Source of the DNA: Bacteroidota bacterium
Lineage (GTDB): Bacteria > Bacteroidota > Bacteroidia > Bacteroidales > Paludibacteraceae
Assembly (NCBI GenBank): GCA_023391625.1
Contig: JAEWAN010000034.1
Span: 744,001 to 808,000, forward strand
Reading direction: 5' to 3'
Length of the DNA stretch: 64,000 bases
Under the pieces are notes generated by a model. It saw only the letters and a list, made by a program, of their open reading frames with translations, had not been told where the DNA came from and did not search any database. Numbering within the stretch: position 1 is the stretch's first letter; every line of letters starts with the position of its first letter. Both the position numbers and the translations under genes were made by a program. Shown one piece after another: positions 1 through 11,300 of the stretch.

Positions 1-3000
1 TCTATCGGACAAGACAACGGACATTTTTACGCTAATTTAGCTTGTAAGCTCAGCTTTAACCCTCAAAACAAACAAATAGCCGATATGATAGCCGGCTTTG
101 AGGTTGAAATAAATCAATTACGAATATGGCATGATGGCCGAATAGACCTGGATGTAGATTGCGGTAGCCTAACACTCAAAAAACCCATAAAAATACGTTT
201 GGGATCCAAAGCTGAATTTGCCATAACGGCATTACACATAGGAACAGAAAAAATCAACGACAGGCAGTACATGTTCTTAGGTATGGATTGCGCACTTTCT
301 ACCGGAACCGGAGGCGTCGATGCCAAAGGCAATGGCTTGAAAGTATATTTTACAATAGATAATGGAAATTTTGACTGTTTCTTCCGTCTACAAGGAATCA
401 ATATAGATCTGACTCTTCCCGGAGGAAATCCGGATAAAGCGGAAGTCATACTCAACGGTTATCTGCAATTAAACGAAGAACAAGGGAATAATACAGGAGA
501 AAGTGAAAAAACAGGTGGTCCGGAATATATTGGCGGAGTAACCCTGACTCTTCCTCGCCTGAACTTTGGGGTTAGTGCCAATATGCGACTAATGCCTAAA
601 TATCCGGCTTTCCTAGTCGATATTGATTTGGATCTTCCTATTTGTATACCACTAGGTCCAACAGGGGCAGGCATTTATGGTTTCCGAGGATTGACTGGGT
701 TACATTATACGGCAAGTAAAAAAGCTGCCGGTCTACAGGACAGTGATGGTTGGTGGCAATACTACAAAGCCAAAATAGCACCAGACTATAAAGAAGGTAT
801 CCAAGTAAGCAAATTTGAGCTTGACAAGGAGGGCTTCGCCTTGGGTGCAGGCATATCATTGGCCACAGCCTTTGACAGCGGTTATGTATTCTCATCTAAA
901 TTATTTATGATGCTTTCCATGCCAGATGTATTCCTACTTCAAGGGCAAGCTGCAATATTAAAAGAGCGTATAGGACTGAATACAGAAAATGATCCTCCTT
1001 TCTTTGCCATGGTTGCTATTTCACGTGACTCAATAGAAGCCGCCTTCGGAGTAGACATGTTCCTACCGGATTCCGGTTCTGCCAAAGGAGCCATTGCCGA
1101 AATACACGGACTGAACGAAATGGCTTTTTACTGGGGTGATGCCGGTGCATGGCATTTTTATATTGGTAGAGAGACACCGGAAGAGAAACGAGTCAGAGCT
1201 AAAGTATTGAAGATATTCAATGCTTACATGTACTTGATGATTGATAAAGGTGGTATCAAAACCGGTGCCGGAGCCGGCTTCGACTTTGGCCTTTACCTAG
1301 ACAAAAAACAACAAGTAGGTTTTGAAGCGAACGCTTACATTGATTTGGAAGGACACATTTCATTCAAGCCTTTACAATTAGGTGGAGGAATTCGTTTGGG
1401 AGGCGGTGCATGCATTAAAATATTCAGTTTTAAATTAGGATTTTCTGTCGGTGCAGCCTTATCTGCAGAGGCCCCTGCACCCTATCATGTTATGGGAGAA
1501 TTTTCTTTAAAACTGGAATTGCCTTGGCCTATACGAAAGCTGGGAGGTCCATATACTATTCGGCTGGAATGGGGGTCAAAAACAGCACCAGATACAGAAC
1601 CAATAGCATTATTTAATTCCCAATGGGCCAAAGCCGTCAATATGCAAACCGGCGACCTAATTGAACTCTCAAAAGACACGTCACAGACTATTCCCGTGGA
1701 CAGTTTTATTGACATTGAGTTCACAAAAGGAGTCAACTGTACATTAGAACACATCGGAGCAATTGCAGAAGGGGCTGAATATATTGATCTTGTTCCACCC
1801 CAACCTACTCCATCCGGACAAGTACAACACGAGTTTTCTGTTACTAATATAGATATTTCTATAAAAAATAGTGCTGGTCAATGGATAGCATACGACCCTT
1901 ATGAAGCTTTAAAGCCTCAAAATAGCGAAGGGCCATCAGACAAAGCAGCAAAAATGATTTGGGGATACTGGCAATGCATCACCCCTCATGTACACAATAA
2001 ATTACGTCTATTTGCGCGATCTCCACTTAGTTACCTTAATAGCGGTCCTTACAATTTAATACCAGAGGACTTAGGCTACGAAGAAGGATTTTTGTTATGT
2101 CGCGGTACTAAACGGGATAGGAAACAAATACGTTTCAACATGTCTCCAACACATTATATGCAAGGGAAACAAACATGCTATGCCGGTGTCTTGTTTTTAA
2201 TGAAAGATACAGATGGCGATATTACTACTTACACACGAGTTTTCGACCAACCAGACTTAGGGATAAAAGAAACGATAGACAAATCACTTGCTGGTACCGG
2301 TACTTTAATTATTCGTTTACCGGAACCATGCAAAGAAATTGTCCTATATCTTCGCATGGATGCTGTAGGAGGAACAATTACTTGTTATGAAAACGGAGAA
2401 AAAAATCCGATTATCTATACGAAAGATCAAATTAGCTCCAATGGAATACTTATGATTAAATCTGAACGAGATATCAGCCGATTTGAAATATACACTCCAC
2501 CAGCAACAACAGATTCTCTTATTTGCGCAGAACAAGGAAAAAGTATTTTGGCAATGGAAAACAATGGAGGGTTACTTACCGAAACCAGTAAACCGCGACA
2601 TGGGGAGACCTTACTCTACGGCATAGACTTGTTAAGTAATAAAGACTATACTTACAATCAATCCATACCTGCCAAAGAAACGCTGGAAAATAACGTACAA
2701 GAAATGATCAGTGGATTTACGGAAATTCCCCAACCGACCTGGCGTCCTGACTCGGAATATAGAATAACAGTAAAAGCTTGTGATAAGGTTACTTACCAAG
2801 GGAATACAGTTAGTAATGAACAAGAAAAACAGATTTTTTTCAACACTCAAAAAGCAGTTATTGGTTTTAACCAGACACAAAATTTAAAGTTACAAAGTCT
2901 GCAACATTATATAGATTTTGAACACTCGTATCCTTATGCCGACAGCAAACTGATCAATGCCAAACCGTGGTATTATCATGACGGAAACGAGAAAAACATC

Positions 3001-3915
3001 ACCCTCGTTTTTCAGAATGACTATACAGAACAAATGTTCAACAATTATAGCAGCTATGCCGGAAACCCTGAGATTTCTTATACGTTATCGGCAAAAATCC
3101 GTGAAGCCTCTGATATGGCAACCCAGGAAGAATTCTCCCCTACGGAATGGAATAGAGAATCATATGGTAAAGCAACAGCAGAATTAAATACAATAAATAA
3201 TTTAGCTGGTAGCCCCTGCCCTATTGACCGTAAAGAGTGCGAATGCATCAGCACAATGGAACCCCAACAGTCTGCCATGGTTATTAAACCAGAAGGACTA
3301 AAACCTAAGAGCATGTATATGGCCTCATTTTATGTAACAAGGTCTGGTTCTAGCGCAGGACAACCTATAACAGCCAACGTACATCAATATATTTTTCAAA
3401 CTTCACGCTATGCCTCTTTTTCTGAACATATAGAAAGTTTCGACACAGGAAACGAGAAATCTCTTTTCAAAGTAGAGGGTAATTATAGCAACAACCAGTT
3501 GACGGCTATGCTGTCTCTGTTGAATAATACTCAATCCGACTTCTCTACAAGTGACAAAATAGACTGTTTGCTCTATGAAATACTTGAAATTCCGGCTTTG
3601 CCTGCTCCTATCGGCACAGAAGTGAATATTATCAAAAATGGAACTACTGTAATCGGTCTATTGGTATGTAGTCCGGAACCATTCAATATTCCTCGAATAG
3701 AAGATAATTTATTGAAAGATACTGTTATATTGAAAATCAATGATAGTAAAACCGAAAATATTCTGGCATACTCTCTTGACCGCACACGTATTTTCGTATC
3801 TACTCCGAACCTGCAAATACAAAAGGGAACGGCTAAGCTTACATTTAAATATCTTTTTCCTACAAAAAATGAATATAAATCTATAGAGGAAAAAACAATT
3901 ACATTTAATATATAA
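1..3915 (+). CDS. Giant beta-rich protein, 5' end outside window
   Basis: The reading frame is open from base 1, so the true start lies upstream; the first in-window Met is at base 85. At least 1304 residues remain. I do not recognise a family with certainty. The first ~480 residues are rich in alternating Gly/hydrophobic stretches (for example LQLGGGIRLGGGACIKIF) that suggest a large beta-sheet or beta-helix fold. The remainder reads like beta-sandwich modules, with a cysteine-containing stretch near codons 1075-1090 of the in-window frame (CPIDRKECEC). No signal peptide or membrane segment is visible in the part present. The next gene starts 8 bases downstream on the same strand, so the two are almost certainly co-transcribed. 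Large structural, surface or contractile-injection-associated proteins are possible, but nothing here proves a role. Confidence 0.85.
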   Translation, partial: SIGQDNGHFYANLACKLSFNPQNKQIADMIAGFEVEINQLRIWHDGRIDLDVDCGSLTLKKPIKIRLGSKAEFAITALHIGTEKINDRQYMFLGMDCALSTGTGGVDAKGNGLKVYFTIDNGNFDCFFRLQGINIDLTLPGGNPDKAEVILNGYLQLNEEQGNNTGESEKTGGPEYIGGVTLTLPRLNFGVSANMRLMPKYPAFLVDIDLDLPICIPLGPTGAGIYGFRGLTGLHYTASKKAAGLQDSDGWWQYYKAKIAPDYKEGIQVSKFELDKEGFALGAGISLATAFDSGYVFSSKLFMMLSMPDVFLLQGQAAILKERIGLNTENDPPFFAMVAISRDSIEAAFGVDMFLPDSGSAKGAIAEIHGLNEMAFYWGDAGAWHFYIGRETPEEKRVRAKVLKIFNAYMYLMIDKGGIKTGAGAGFDFGLYLDKKQQVGFEANAYIDLEGHISFKPLQLGGGIRLGGGACIKIFSFKLGFSVGAALSAEAPAPYHVMGEFSLKLELPWPIRKLGGPYTIRLEWGSKTAPDTEPIALFNSQWAKAVNMQTGDLIELSKDTSQTIPVDSFIDIEFTKGVNCTLEHIGAIAEGAEYIDLVPPQPTPSGQVQHEFSVTNIDISIKNSAGQWIAYDPYEALKPQNSEGPSDKAAKMIWGYWQCITPHVHNKLRLFARSPLSYLNSGPYNLIPEDLGYEEGFLLCRGTKRDRKQIRFNMSPTHYMQGKQTCYAGVLFLMKDTDGDITTYTRVFDQPDLGIKETIDKSLAGTGTLIIRLPEPCKEIVLYLRMDAVGGTITCYENGEKNPIIYTKDQISSNGILMIKSERDISRFEIYTPPATTDSLICAEQGKSILAMENNGGLLTETSKPRHGETLLYGIDLLSNKDYTYNQSIPAKETLENNVQEMISGFTEIPQPTWRPDSEYRITVKACDKVTYQGNTVSNEQEKQIFFNTQKAVIGFNQTQNLKLQSLQHYIDFEHSYPYADSKLINAKPWYYHDGNEKNITLVFQNDYTEQMFNNYSSYAGNPEISYTLSAKIREASDMATQEEFSPTEWNRESYGKATAELNTINNLAGSPCPIDRKECECISTMEPQQSAMVIKPEGLKPKSMYMASFYVTRSGSSAGQPITANVHQYIFQTSRYASFSEHIESFDTGNEKSLFKVEGNYSNNQLTAMLSLLNNTQSDFSTSDKIDCLLYEILEIPALPAPIGTEVNIIKNGTTVIGLLVCSPEPFNIPRIEDNLLKDTVILKINDSKTENILAYSLDRTRIFVSTPNLQIQKGTAKLTFKYLFPTKNEYKSIEEKTITFNI

Positions 3916-3923
3916 ACAAAATT

Positions 3924-6900
3924 ATGGGACAAATAACAGGAAATTTAAATATACAATCAGAAAACATCTATTTGCAAGGAACAGGAAGCACCGGCGAACA
4001 CAATATCATTGCTGGTATACACTTGCGTTGGGATCTCATAGGTAATAAATTGGAATCTTTGCCAATAGAGCCAACCGAAAATTCCGATGCCAATGCTGTA
4101 CATATCTACCGAAGTAAATATACGGATAAGCACAAAACAAGGATTGACTTAACGAAAAAACCTTCACGCATAGAAAACAATCAACCTCACATACGCCAAT
4201 GGTATTATTCCCAAAATGTCATAATGCGCTTTACCAATATAGTGAAATATGACCAGATAAAAGTATCAGGAATCAATGAAGGTACAATTGATTTTCTTGC
4301 AGCCTACAATGGTCAAATAGAAATTGAAATTGAAGATAAAATGATGTTTTCTGTTTCTCTATTAATGAGTAACACTTCCGAAAAGACAGGAATATGTCGT
4401 ATGGAAACAATTTCTCAAACACGAGGAACAAATACACAAGAAAATAAACCGTTTATTTCTAATCGCCGGGTTTTCAAAGCTGTTTCCTATTGTTTAATGC
4501 AGGAAAACGGAGTAGCTATTTGTCAAGAAAACACTGATTTTATCTTACTAGAAGAAAAATTTAATGAAGCTAGATGTATTGCTGAAAACATCCGTTACAT
4601 TCGTTTCAAAGGAGAATATTGTTATCCGGTTTGCATTGAAATAGAAACTTACGAAGATTATATATCCAAAGAAAATGACGCAAATACATGGGAAAAACTG
4701 ACAAGCTTGGGGCTTTCTGTTGATGATAACACCGTATTTTCCCGTTTGGAAAAAACAAATGGCTCAATAGATAAGAAATGGCCTCACTACATAGATGGTA
4801 CAGTAAAAATACAGAATTACAAGGACAAATGGAAAGCAAAAAATGGAATTAAAACTGCTGTGGCTGATTATTGTTCCGGTGAATTTTCTGACGAAGATTA
4901 CGGCCTTCCACTCTACTCTTTACTGAAATTACTGGCTCTGGATTACCATGTAGCCAGAATGTTTGGACTGGGATATATTGATACAACGGTTGACGGAGGT
5001 GAATATATATATGTCGTCCAGCATGGTAATGATATTTATATGAGTCTACCTTTATCCAACACTACCGTTGTTACGGTAGACACACCGATCCAAAAAACTA
5101 TTACCTATGGTCTAAAAGTTGCTAATGGTACGACAACACCAATAAATTTAACCGATAGCAACGGGTACTATTTTGACCGGAATGCACGTGCGGTTAACTT
5201 AGGTATTGAACAGGTTGAGCTATACAGACCTATGGAAACTTTTTTCTATACGGAAAAAGAATACTCTTTTGTTCATAAAGCTCTACCAGTAATGTTTGGC
5301 ATCCGGTATAAACAATCAAACACTTCTCAATGGGAAGAACTGCTAACAGATCCGGATTATACAGACCATGAAGGAAAAGCTGACATTGTTCCGGTTATAG
5401 GAAATTCCGAAGATACATTGTATACTCACACAGAAAATAATATAGGTATCCATTCATATGCCATATATGGAATTGACTGGTTTGCCCGCCCTACAAATTG
5501 CAGCAATGAGCAAATTACGAATGAGACTGTATTCCCAAAGAAAAACACATTAATGCCGCCATTGAATTTTTCCGTACAGTTAATCCAACCGGAAAAAGTA
5601 CTGATGCTGACTTCAAAAAAGGAACAAGACATGTATCAATCATTAGTTTCCAGTAAGAAAGACACTACTTTAATACGTGTTACATTCGATTGGAATGAAG
5701 CAAACAACAACGTATATTGGGGAGCACAAACAGTAAGATTCTTTTTCCGAACAAAAGCTATTCAGCAACTCAAAGGTAAAATTGAGTCTGTATATGAAAC
5801 CACAGATGGAATCTATCGCGTTACAACAAACGAATACTCCCAATACAGTACATCTCCAGCTAAAATAATCAGCCCGAGAGTAGATAATTTACAAGCAGCA
5901 AAGATATATATTGGCAGTTTGTTCTCCACAGAAGAAGCCCAATATCTGATTGAGGATGTAAAAATCGGTACAAATCATTTTCCGGAATTCACATTACGTT
6001 CTTTCAAAACAACAGCCTTATATGAAGCTTTTGACGGACAAGACACTCTTCTCACAAATTCATATACTGCCCCTAGAATTGGAAACTTATTTTCCATTCG
6101 TGAGAACTTAAACAATTCCGAAAACTGGGAAACTACACTTACTAATTCAGCTAAACTGAACAGGCTAAGTGAATACGAAGAAAAAGTGCTATTAGAAACA
6201 GAGGAAATCAATAATCTTACTTTAAAAGATAATGAAACATTCGTAAAAGTAGGAGGTATTATCGGAAATGCAGAAATATCCTTAATAGAAGAGGGTATTT
6301 ATAAAATCATTTATCAAACAGAAAGCCTACCGGAAAACCCGAATAAAGAATTATTTGGAGAGTGGTATAAAGGGACTGTCCGGATTAATGATACCAATAA
6401 TCCATTAATCACCTACACTTTTGAAGTTTTTAATATTGCAACCAACAATGAAGGTAAACTAGAGTTAACAGTCTATGATAGCAATTACAAAGAACACGTA
6501 AAAGAAGGCGGTAACTTTCCTGACAAATCAAATATAAAAGTTAACTTCCATCCGGGATACAGACTATACCTGACCAAAGAAAACTCCGGTCTTAGCGCAG
6601 AACAAATTTTACCCGCTGTCGGGGCAGAAAACCGACAGACATTTCTGACATGTCGCTCCGAAGACGGTAACTTTTTCTCTTATATGTCTGCTCCGGGAGT
6701 TATTTATGCTCGTAAGTTATACAGTACTCCCAAGCCAGAAAAGGGTGAAGGTCTAACTTATGCCGGAAGGCCCGATTTTTACGGAAAGTCTGCCTATACA
6801 TTCGATGTCAAAATCAATACGGCAGGAGGGAATACACCTTACATGCTTTTATTCACCCGCTATTTAGGCAAGCAAGATGCAAACGGAGTATGGAGTGCCG

Positions 6901-7820
6901 ACGAGGACACTGGTGTACCACTGACACAAGTTCCATTGTTATATAATGAAATTCCAGAGGGAATCAGAACGAGCCGTTCTCAGCCAGCTACTCGTATTAG
7001 CGATTCTGGAAACATGATAAAAATCCGTTTTACAGATTATACACTCGAAGGTGCAGCTAATGCAGTATATTTTTATACAGCTCGGACCATAGACAACACT
7101 ATGTCTATGGGAGAAGAAAGTGAATTTCTTGGTCCTATCCATCTATTGAATACAACACCACCTGCACCGCCTGCATTGAAAAAGGTGGTCGCAAAAGTTG
7201 CTGATTCATTAACTGGAGAAAAGTCTGCTGTTAAATTTGAAATCAATAAATATCCTGATATAGAAGGTGTAACAAAAATACAAATATACCGTGCTTTGGA
7301 TGTAACGGATTCACGCAGTATAAGGACTATGTCGTTAGTAAGCGAATGCCCAATTAATGACTTAAAGGACAAACTAGCAGATACTTTTGATGGTTTGCCA
7401 TATCCTTTGTATGGAGAGCTATTATACTATCGTTTAGTAGCAGTACGCACTATTACAAACGAGAAAGAAAAAAAGGAAGACATTTATTCTCTTCCGTCCG
7501 AATGTATCATGGTGAACATCGAAGACACTGCAACACCCCCACTACCTGAAATGACTTATGAAACAACAACAAAAGATTTGGTATGGGAACCAACTTGCTA
7601 TAAAGGAAACTATTATTTGTATAAAATGAATTCATCTGGGAACTGGACACTTTTGCAAACATTTAAACAACACATAAGTTCAGCAAGATACAATCTTGCG
7701 TCTTTGCCAGCCATAGATGAAGAAGGAAACCCGATTTATCATCATTTTAAAGTAATAGCAGAAAATTCTTCTGGCATTCAAAGTATTGGAGAAAAAATCA
7801 CAACAATTTCACTAAAATAA
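3924..7820 (+). CDS. Giant modular protein, unknown function
   Basis: 1298 residues, starting at an ATG 8 bases after the preceding stop. The N-terminus contains a striking motif (IIAGIHLRWDLIG, about residues 27-39) and has no signal peptide. The C-terminal ~250 residues resemble fibronectin type III-like modules: a proline-rich linker (TTPPAPPALKKV, ~1073) is followed by beta-strand-rich segments with 'IYRA..' and 'YRLVAVR' patterns. It is the second gene of a two-gene unit and is followed immediately by a strong palindromic terminator, so it ends the transcript. Function unknown. Pairing with another giant protein suggests that they form an assembly or are secreted or displayed together. 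This is inference only. Confidence 0.85.
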   Translation: MGQITGNLNIQSENIYLQGTGSTGEHNIIAGIHLRWDLIGNKLESLPIEPTENSDANAVHIYRSKYTDKHKTRIDLTKKPSRIENNQPHIRQWYYSQNVIMRFTNIVKYDQIKVSGINEGTIDFLAAYNGQIEIEIEDKMMFSVSLLMSNTSEKTGICRMETISQTRGTNTQENKPFISNRRVFKAVSYCLMQENGVAICQENTDFILLEEKFNEARCIAENIRYIRFKGEYCYPVCIEIETYEDYISKENDANTWEKLTSLGLSVDDNTVFSRLEKTNGSIDKKWPHYIDGTVKIQNYKDKWKAKNGIKTAVADYCSGEFSDEDYGLPLYSLLKLLALDYHVARMFGLGYIDTTVDGGEYIYVVQHGNDIYMSLPLSNTTVVTVDTPIQKTITYGLKVANGTTTPINLTDSNGYYFDRNARAVNLGIEQVELYRPMETFFYTEKEYSFVHKALPVMFGIRYKQSNTSQWEELLTDPDYTDHEGKADIVPVIGNSEDTLYTHTENNIGIHSYAIYGIDWFARPTNCSNEQITNETVFPKKNTLMPPLNFSVQLIQPEKVLMLTSKKEQDMYQSLVSSKKDTTLIRVTFDWNEANNNVYWGAQTVRFFFRTKAIQQLKGKIESVYETTDGIYRVTTNEYSQYSTSPAKIISPRVDNLQAAKIYIGSLFSTEEAQYLIEDVKIGTNHFPEFTLRSFKTTALYEAFDGQDTLLTNSYTAPRIGNLFSIRENLNNSENWETTLTNSAKLNRLSEYEEKVLLETEEINNLTLKDNETFVKVGGIIGNAEISLIEEGIYKIIYQTESLPENPNKELFGEWYKGTVRINDTNNPLITYTFEVFNIATNNEGKLELTVYDSNYKEHVKEGGNFPDKSNIKVNFHPGYRLYLTKENSGLSAEQILPAVGAENRQTFLTCRSEDGNFFSYMSAPGVIYARKLYSTPKPEKGEGLTYAGRPDFYGKSAYTFDVKINTAGGNTPYMLLFTRYLGKQDANGVWSADEDTGVPLTQVPLLYNEIPEGIRTSRSQPATRISDSGNMIKIRFTDYTLEGAANAVYFYTARTIDNTMSMGEESEFLGPIHLLNTTPPAPPALKKVVAKVADSLTGEKSAVKFEINKYPDIEGVTKIQIYRALDVTDSRSIRTMSLVSECPINDLKDKLADTFDGLPYPLYGELLYYRLVAVRTITNEKEKKEDIYSLPSECIMVNIEDTATPPLPEMTYETTTKDLVWEPTCYKGNYYLYKMNSSGNWTLLQTFKQHISSARYNLASLPAIDEEGNPIYHHFKVIAENSSGIQSIGEKITTISLK

Positions 7821-7854
7821 GCACATAGTGAAAAAGTGATATTGAACAATATAT

Positions 7855-7896
7855 AAAAAATCATCTCAGCAAAAATTTTTGCTGAGATGATTTTTT
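7855..7896. terminator. Perfect 42-base palindromic terminator
   Basis: Two 21-base arms (7855-7875 and 7876-7896) form a perfect palindrome with core ATCATCTCAGC/GCTGAGATGAT flanked by A and T runs. It lies between the convergent 1298-residue gene (+) and the PII-like gene (-), so it works as a rho-independent terminator in both directions. Confidence 0.9.
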
Positions 7897-7964
7897 ATCT
7901 TTTTATTTAGAATGTTCTACTTTCAGAACAGCTCTAAGCTAAAAAACGGTGGTATCTAATTGGA

Positions 7965-8261
7965 TTACATTCCTCCTTCAACGTTCATGACAAAAGCCCG
8001 TATCCCCAATAATGGCTTACTGAGATCCAGTTCTTTCAGTGATTTTAAAAGAGGCTCTACTCTTTCATCCTCAATGATAGTAATTAAAGAAGAGTTAAGC
8101 TGTGACCATGCGTGAGTTCCTAAGTGAGGATCTCCTGTTTTAGTACCAGTTCCTTCTACTCCTGTCCATAGAGTATACCCTCGTATATTTCGATGACTGA
8201 GAACCTCAAGAACACGTTCTTGTAAAGATTGCTCAAATGCTATAAAAACTGCTTTCATAGA
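7965..8261 (-). CDS. Small PII-like protein of the RND efflux operon
   Basis: 98 residues from ATG at 8261 (MKAVFIAFEQSLQE); an upstream in-frame Met at 8282 would add seven unlikely residues. The sequence resembles the small P-II/DUF190-like ferredoxin-fold proteins often annotated as nitrogen regulatory protein PII-like in Bacteroidales, and contains GVEGTGTKTGDPHLGTHAW. It is the last gene of the efflux operon, 53 bases after the pump stop codon, with a hairpin in the gap. A regulatory or ligand-sensing role for the pump is inferred from position; no experimental role is claimed. Confidence 0.65.
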   Translation of the reverse strand, partial: SMKAVFIAFEQSLQERVLEVLSHRNIRGYTLWTGVEGTGTKTGDPHLGTHAWSQLNSSLITIIEDERVEPLLKSLKELDLSKPLLGIRAFVMNVEGGM

Positions 8262-8276
8262 ATAATAATTTATTAA

Positions 8277-8308
8277 ATTCACCCCTATCTTTACTGATAG
8301 GGATGAAT
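8277..8308 (-). terminator. Intercistronic hairpin after RND pump gene
   Basis: 13-bp stem with one mismatch (ATTCACCCCTATC against GATAGGGATGAAT), 6-base loop, between the pump stop codon and the PII-like start. The following T-tract is interrupted, so it may be an attenuator or RNA-stability element that lowers expression of the last gene rather than a full terminator. Confidence 0.5.
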
Positions 8309-8314
8309 TTTGTT

Positions 8315-11300
8315 TTAAGCTTGAGTTGTTTCGTTATTTTCTCCGTAAAGTTTTTTGAATTTTTTACGTTTGTTTTTCACTCCGTTACCTGCAAAAACAG
8401 CGTATAGAGTAGGCACGATAACCAATGTTAATATGGTGGAAACTGTTAACCCACCAATTACAGTAATACCCATAGGTTGCCACATTTCAGAACCTTCTCC
8501 TAAAGCCAGTGCCAAAGGCAACATACCTAAGATAGTAGTCATGGTAGTCATCAATACGGGACGTAAACGAGATTTACCTCCGTCAACTACCGACTTGATG
8601 ATTCCGATTCCACGTCCCCTATACAGGTTGGTATAGTCCACAAGCACAATACCATTCTTCACAACAATACCCATAAGCATGATAAGCCCGATCAGAGACA
8701 TCGTATTTAATGAAGTTCCGGTTATCCAAAGCAATATAACAACCCCTGATATAGCAAACGGTATTGAGAACATGATTACAAACGGATAAGTGAGCGATTC
8801 GAATTCTGCTGCCATCACGATAAACACCAGCATGATAATTATTACCAGCAAGGAACCTAAATCGCTAAATGTATCCTGCATATCTTCATAAGATCCACCG
8901 ATTTTAAAGCTGACATCAGACGGGATATCGTCAGTTTCTGCTATAAGGCGGTTGGTTTCACTTACTACTTTATCCAAAGTAGATCCGGACAATACTCCCG
9001 AAACGGTAACTACACGTTGACGGTTCTTACGTTCAATGGTCGGTGGTGAGAAACGTTCTACAACAGTTCCAATTTCCCGTAATCTGACCGCTTGTCCCTG
9101 AGTGTTATAGATCAGTATGTTTTCAATATCTTCAATTGATTGACGGAATTCCGGAGCATATACCACGCGAATTGTGTACTCTTCGCCGTCTTCACGGAAT
9201 AACGATGTAGTTGCACCGTTAATCCTGTTACGTAAGAAAGTGGAAGCCGTAGACATGGTCAGTCCGTTCAAAGCCAATTTTTCTCTGTCAAAATCAATTT
9301 GATATTCCGGTTGATACTGGTCACGGCTTATAATTACGTTTGTATATCCCGGAATTTCTTTCATTTTCTCTGCAAGTTCCTGGGCTACATTACCTGTCAC
9401 ATCAAAATCATAACCATAAATTTCAAGGTCTACGGTTTGTTCACCTGCCATGGCATTACCACTACTGGTACTAACGTCTACCTTATAAAATTCCGGCATA
9501 TGCTCCAGCTCATCACGCATTTGGTCTGCCACCTGGAATACGGTTGTTTTTCTCATATCCGGGTCAACCAGACGGATGTTGAATGTAGCGATGTGAGTAC
9601 CGTTCGTACTGATAGTAGCCCAGGTATTATCACTGCTGGCTTGTCCCACCGTATAGTTTATGTATTGTATTTCGGGGAATTCATTCAGCCAGCGTTGGTT
9701 TAACTGTGCAACAACGTCTTTCGTTATTTCCGTCCGGGTTCCGATAGGCATTTCCAATGTAATGGTAATACGTGATCCGTCTGAAGCCGGCATATTCTCC
9801 ATACCTACCTGAGTAGCCGGTATCATACTTAGAAGGAAAAATACTAATACCCCGATCAGCGTTAAACCTCTATGCCGTACACACCAGTTCAGGGCTCTGG
9901 AATATAAGACGTCAAGTTTATCCAGGAAACGCTGAATCGGAGAGTAAATTTTCTTCACAAAATTGCTTTGTTTTCTGTCTAAGCGAAGCATTTGCGAACA
10001 AAGCATTGGAGTAAAGGTAAGAGCGGATACGGTAGAAACCGTAAGAATAATACAGGACATCCAACCTAACTGTTTAAACATAACCCCAGCCAAACCGCTT
10101 ACTAACGTCAACGGGAAGAATACGGCAATCAAAGTTAAAGTAGAAGCTACTACTGAGATTGCAACTTCCTGAGTAGCATATACGGCTGCACTTTTGGGCT
10201 CACTACCCCGCTCAATATGAGTGGTTATATTTTCCAGTACCACAATAGCATCGTCCACCACCATACCGATAGCAATGGATAACGCACTAAGGGATATGAT
10301 GTTTAATGTTCCTCCACTCATAAACAGGTAGATAAACGCAGCTACCAGTGAGAGTGGTATAGTCAGGATAATAATAACGGTAGCCCTCCAACGACCCAGG
10401 AAGAATAATACCACTATGATTACAAAAAGGAACGCAAACATTACGGTTTCAACCAAAGTGTTGATTGTATTTTTGATATTATCAGAAGAGTCTATAATAA
10501 CATCAAGGGTAATATCAGAAGGCAAACTTTCCTGAATAGCAGGTAGAGCCTGACGTATTTTATTAGCAATTTCTACGGTATTTGAACCGGATTGTTTTTG
10601 CACGATGATAACGGCTCCTTGTACACCGTTGGTATAACTTTCCTGAGCACGTTCTTCCTGTGAGTCGCGTACTTCCGCTACATCAGAAAGGAAAATGTTC
10701 TTTCCCTGAAAGCTGCCAACCACCACAGAGTTCATTTCCGTAGCGTTAGTGAACTCGCCGTTTACACGCATAGAATACGTGTCGCTACCTATATCAATAG
10801 AACCTAACGGCATATTGATATTTTCAGTAGCAATGCTCTGTGATATAGACTCAATAGTCAGGTTGTATGCTTCCAAACGATTGGGGTCTACATATACTTG
10901 AATTTCCCGTTCCGGAGCTCCTGAAATGGATACAGATCCAACACCTTCAATCCTCGCAAGCTGGTTAGCCACATTATCGTCCAGAATCTTATACAATCCG
11001 GGCATACTTTCTTTTGCAGTCGCTGATATTTGTACAATTGGGATCATGTCCGTACTGAACTTCATGATGGTAGGCGTACTTGCCCCGTCTGGTAAGTAAC
11101 TTTTTACCAACTCAAGTTTATCACGTACATCATTGGTCATAACATCAATATCCAGACCGAATTCAAACTCAAGCGCTACAATGGACACTCCTTCTTTAGA
11201 CTGAGAAGTAAGGTCTTTTAGATTGGAAACCGTATTTAATGTATTTTCCAACGGTCTTGTAATATTCGTCTCAATATCAGAGGCACTCGCTCCTTCATAG

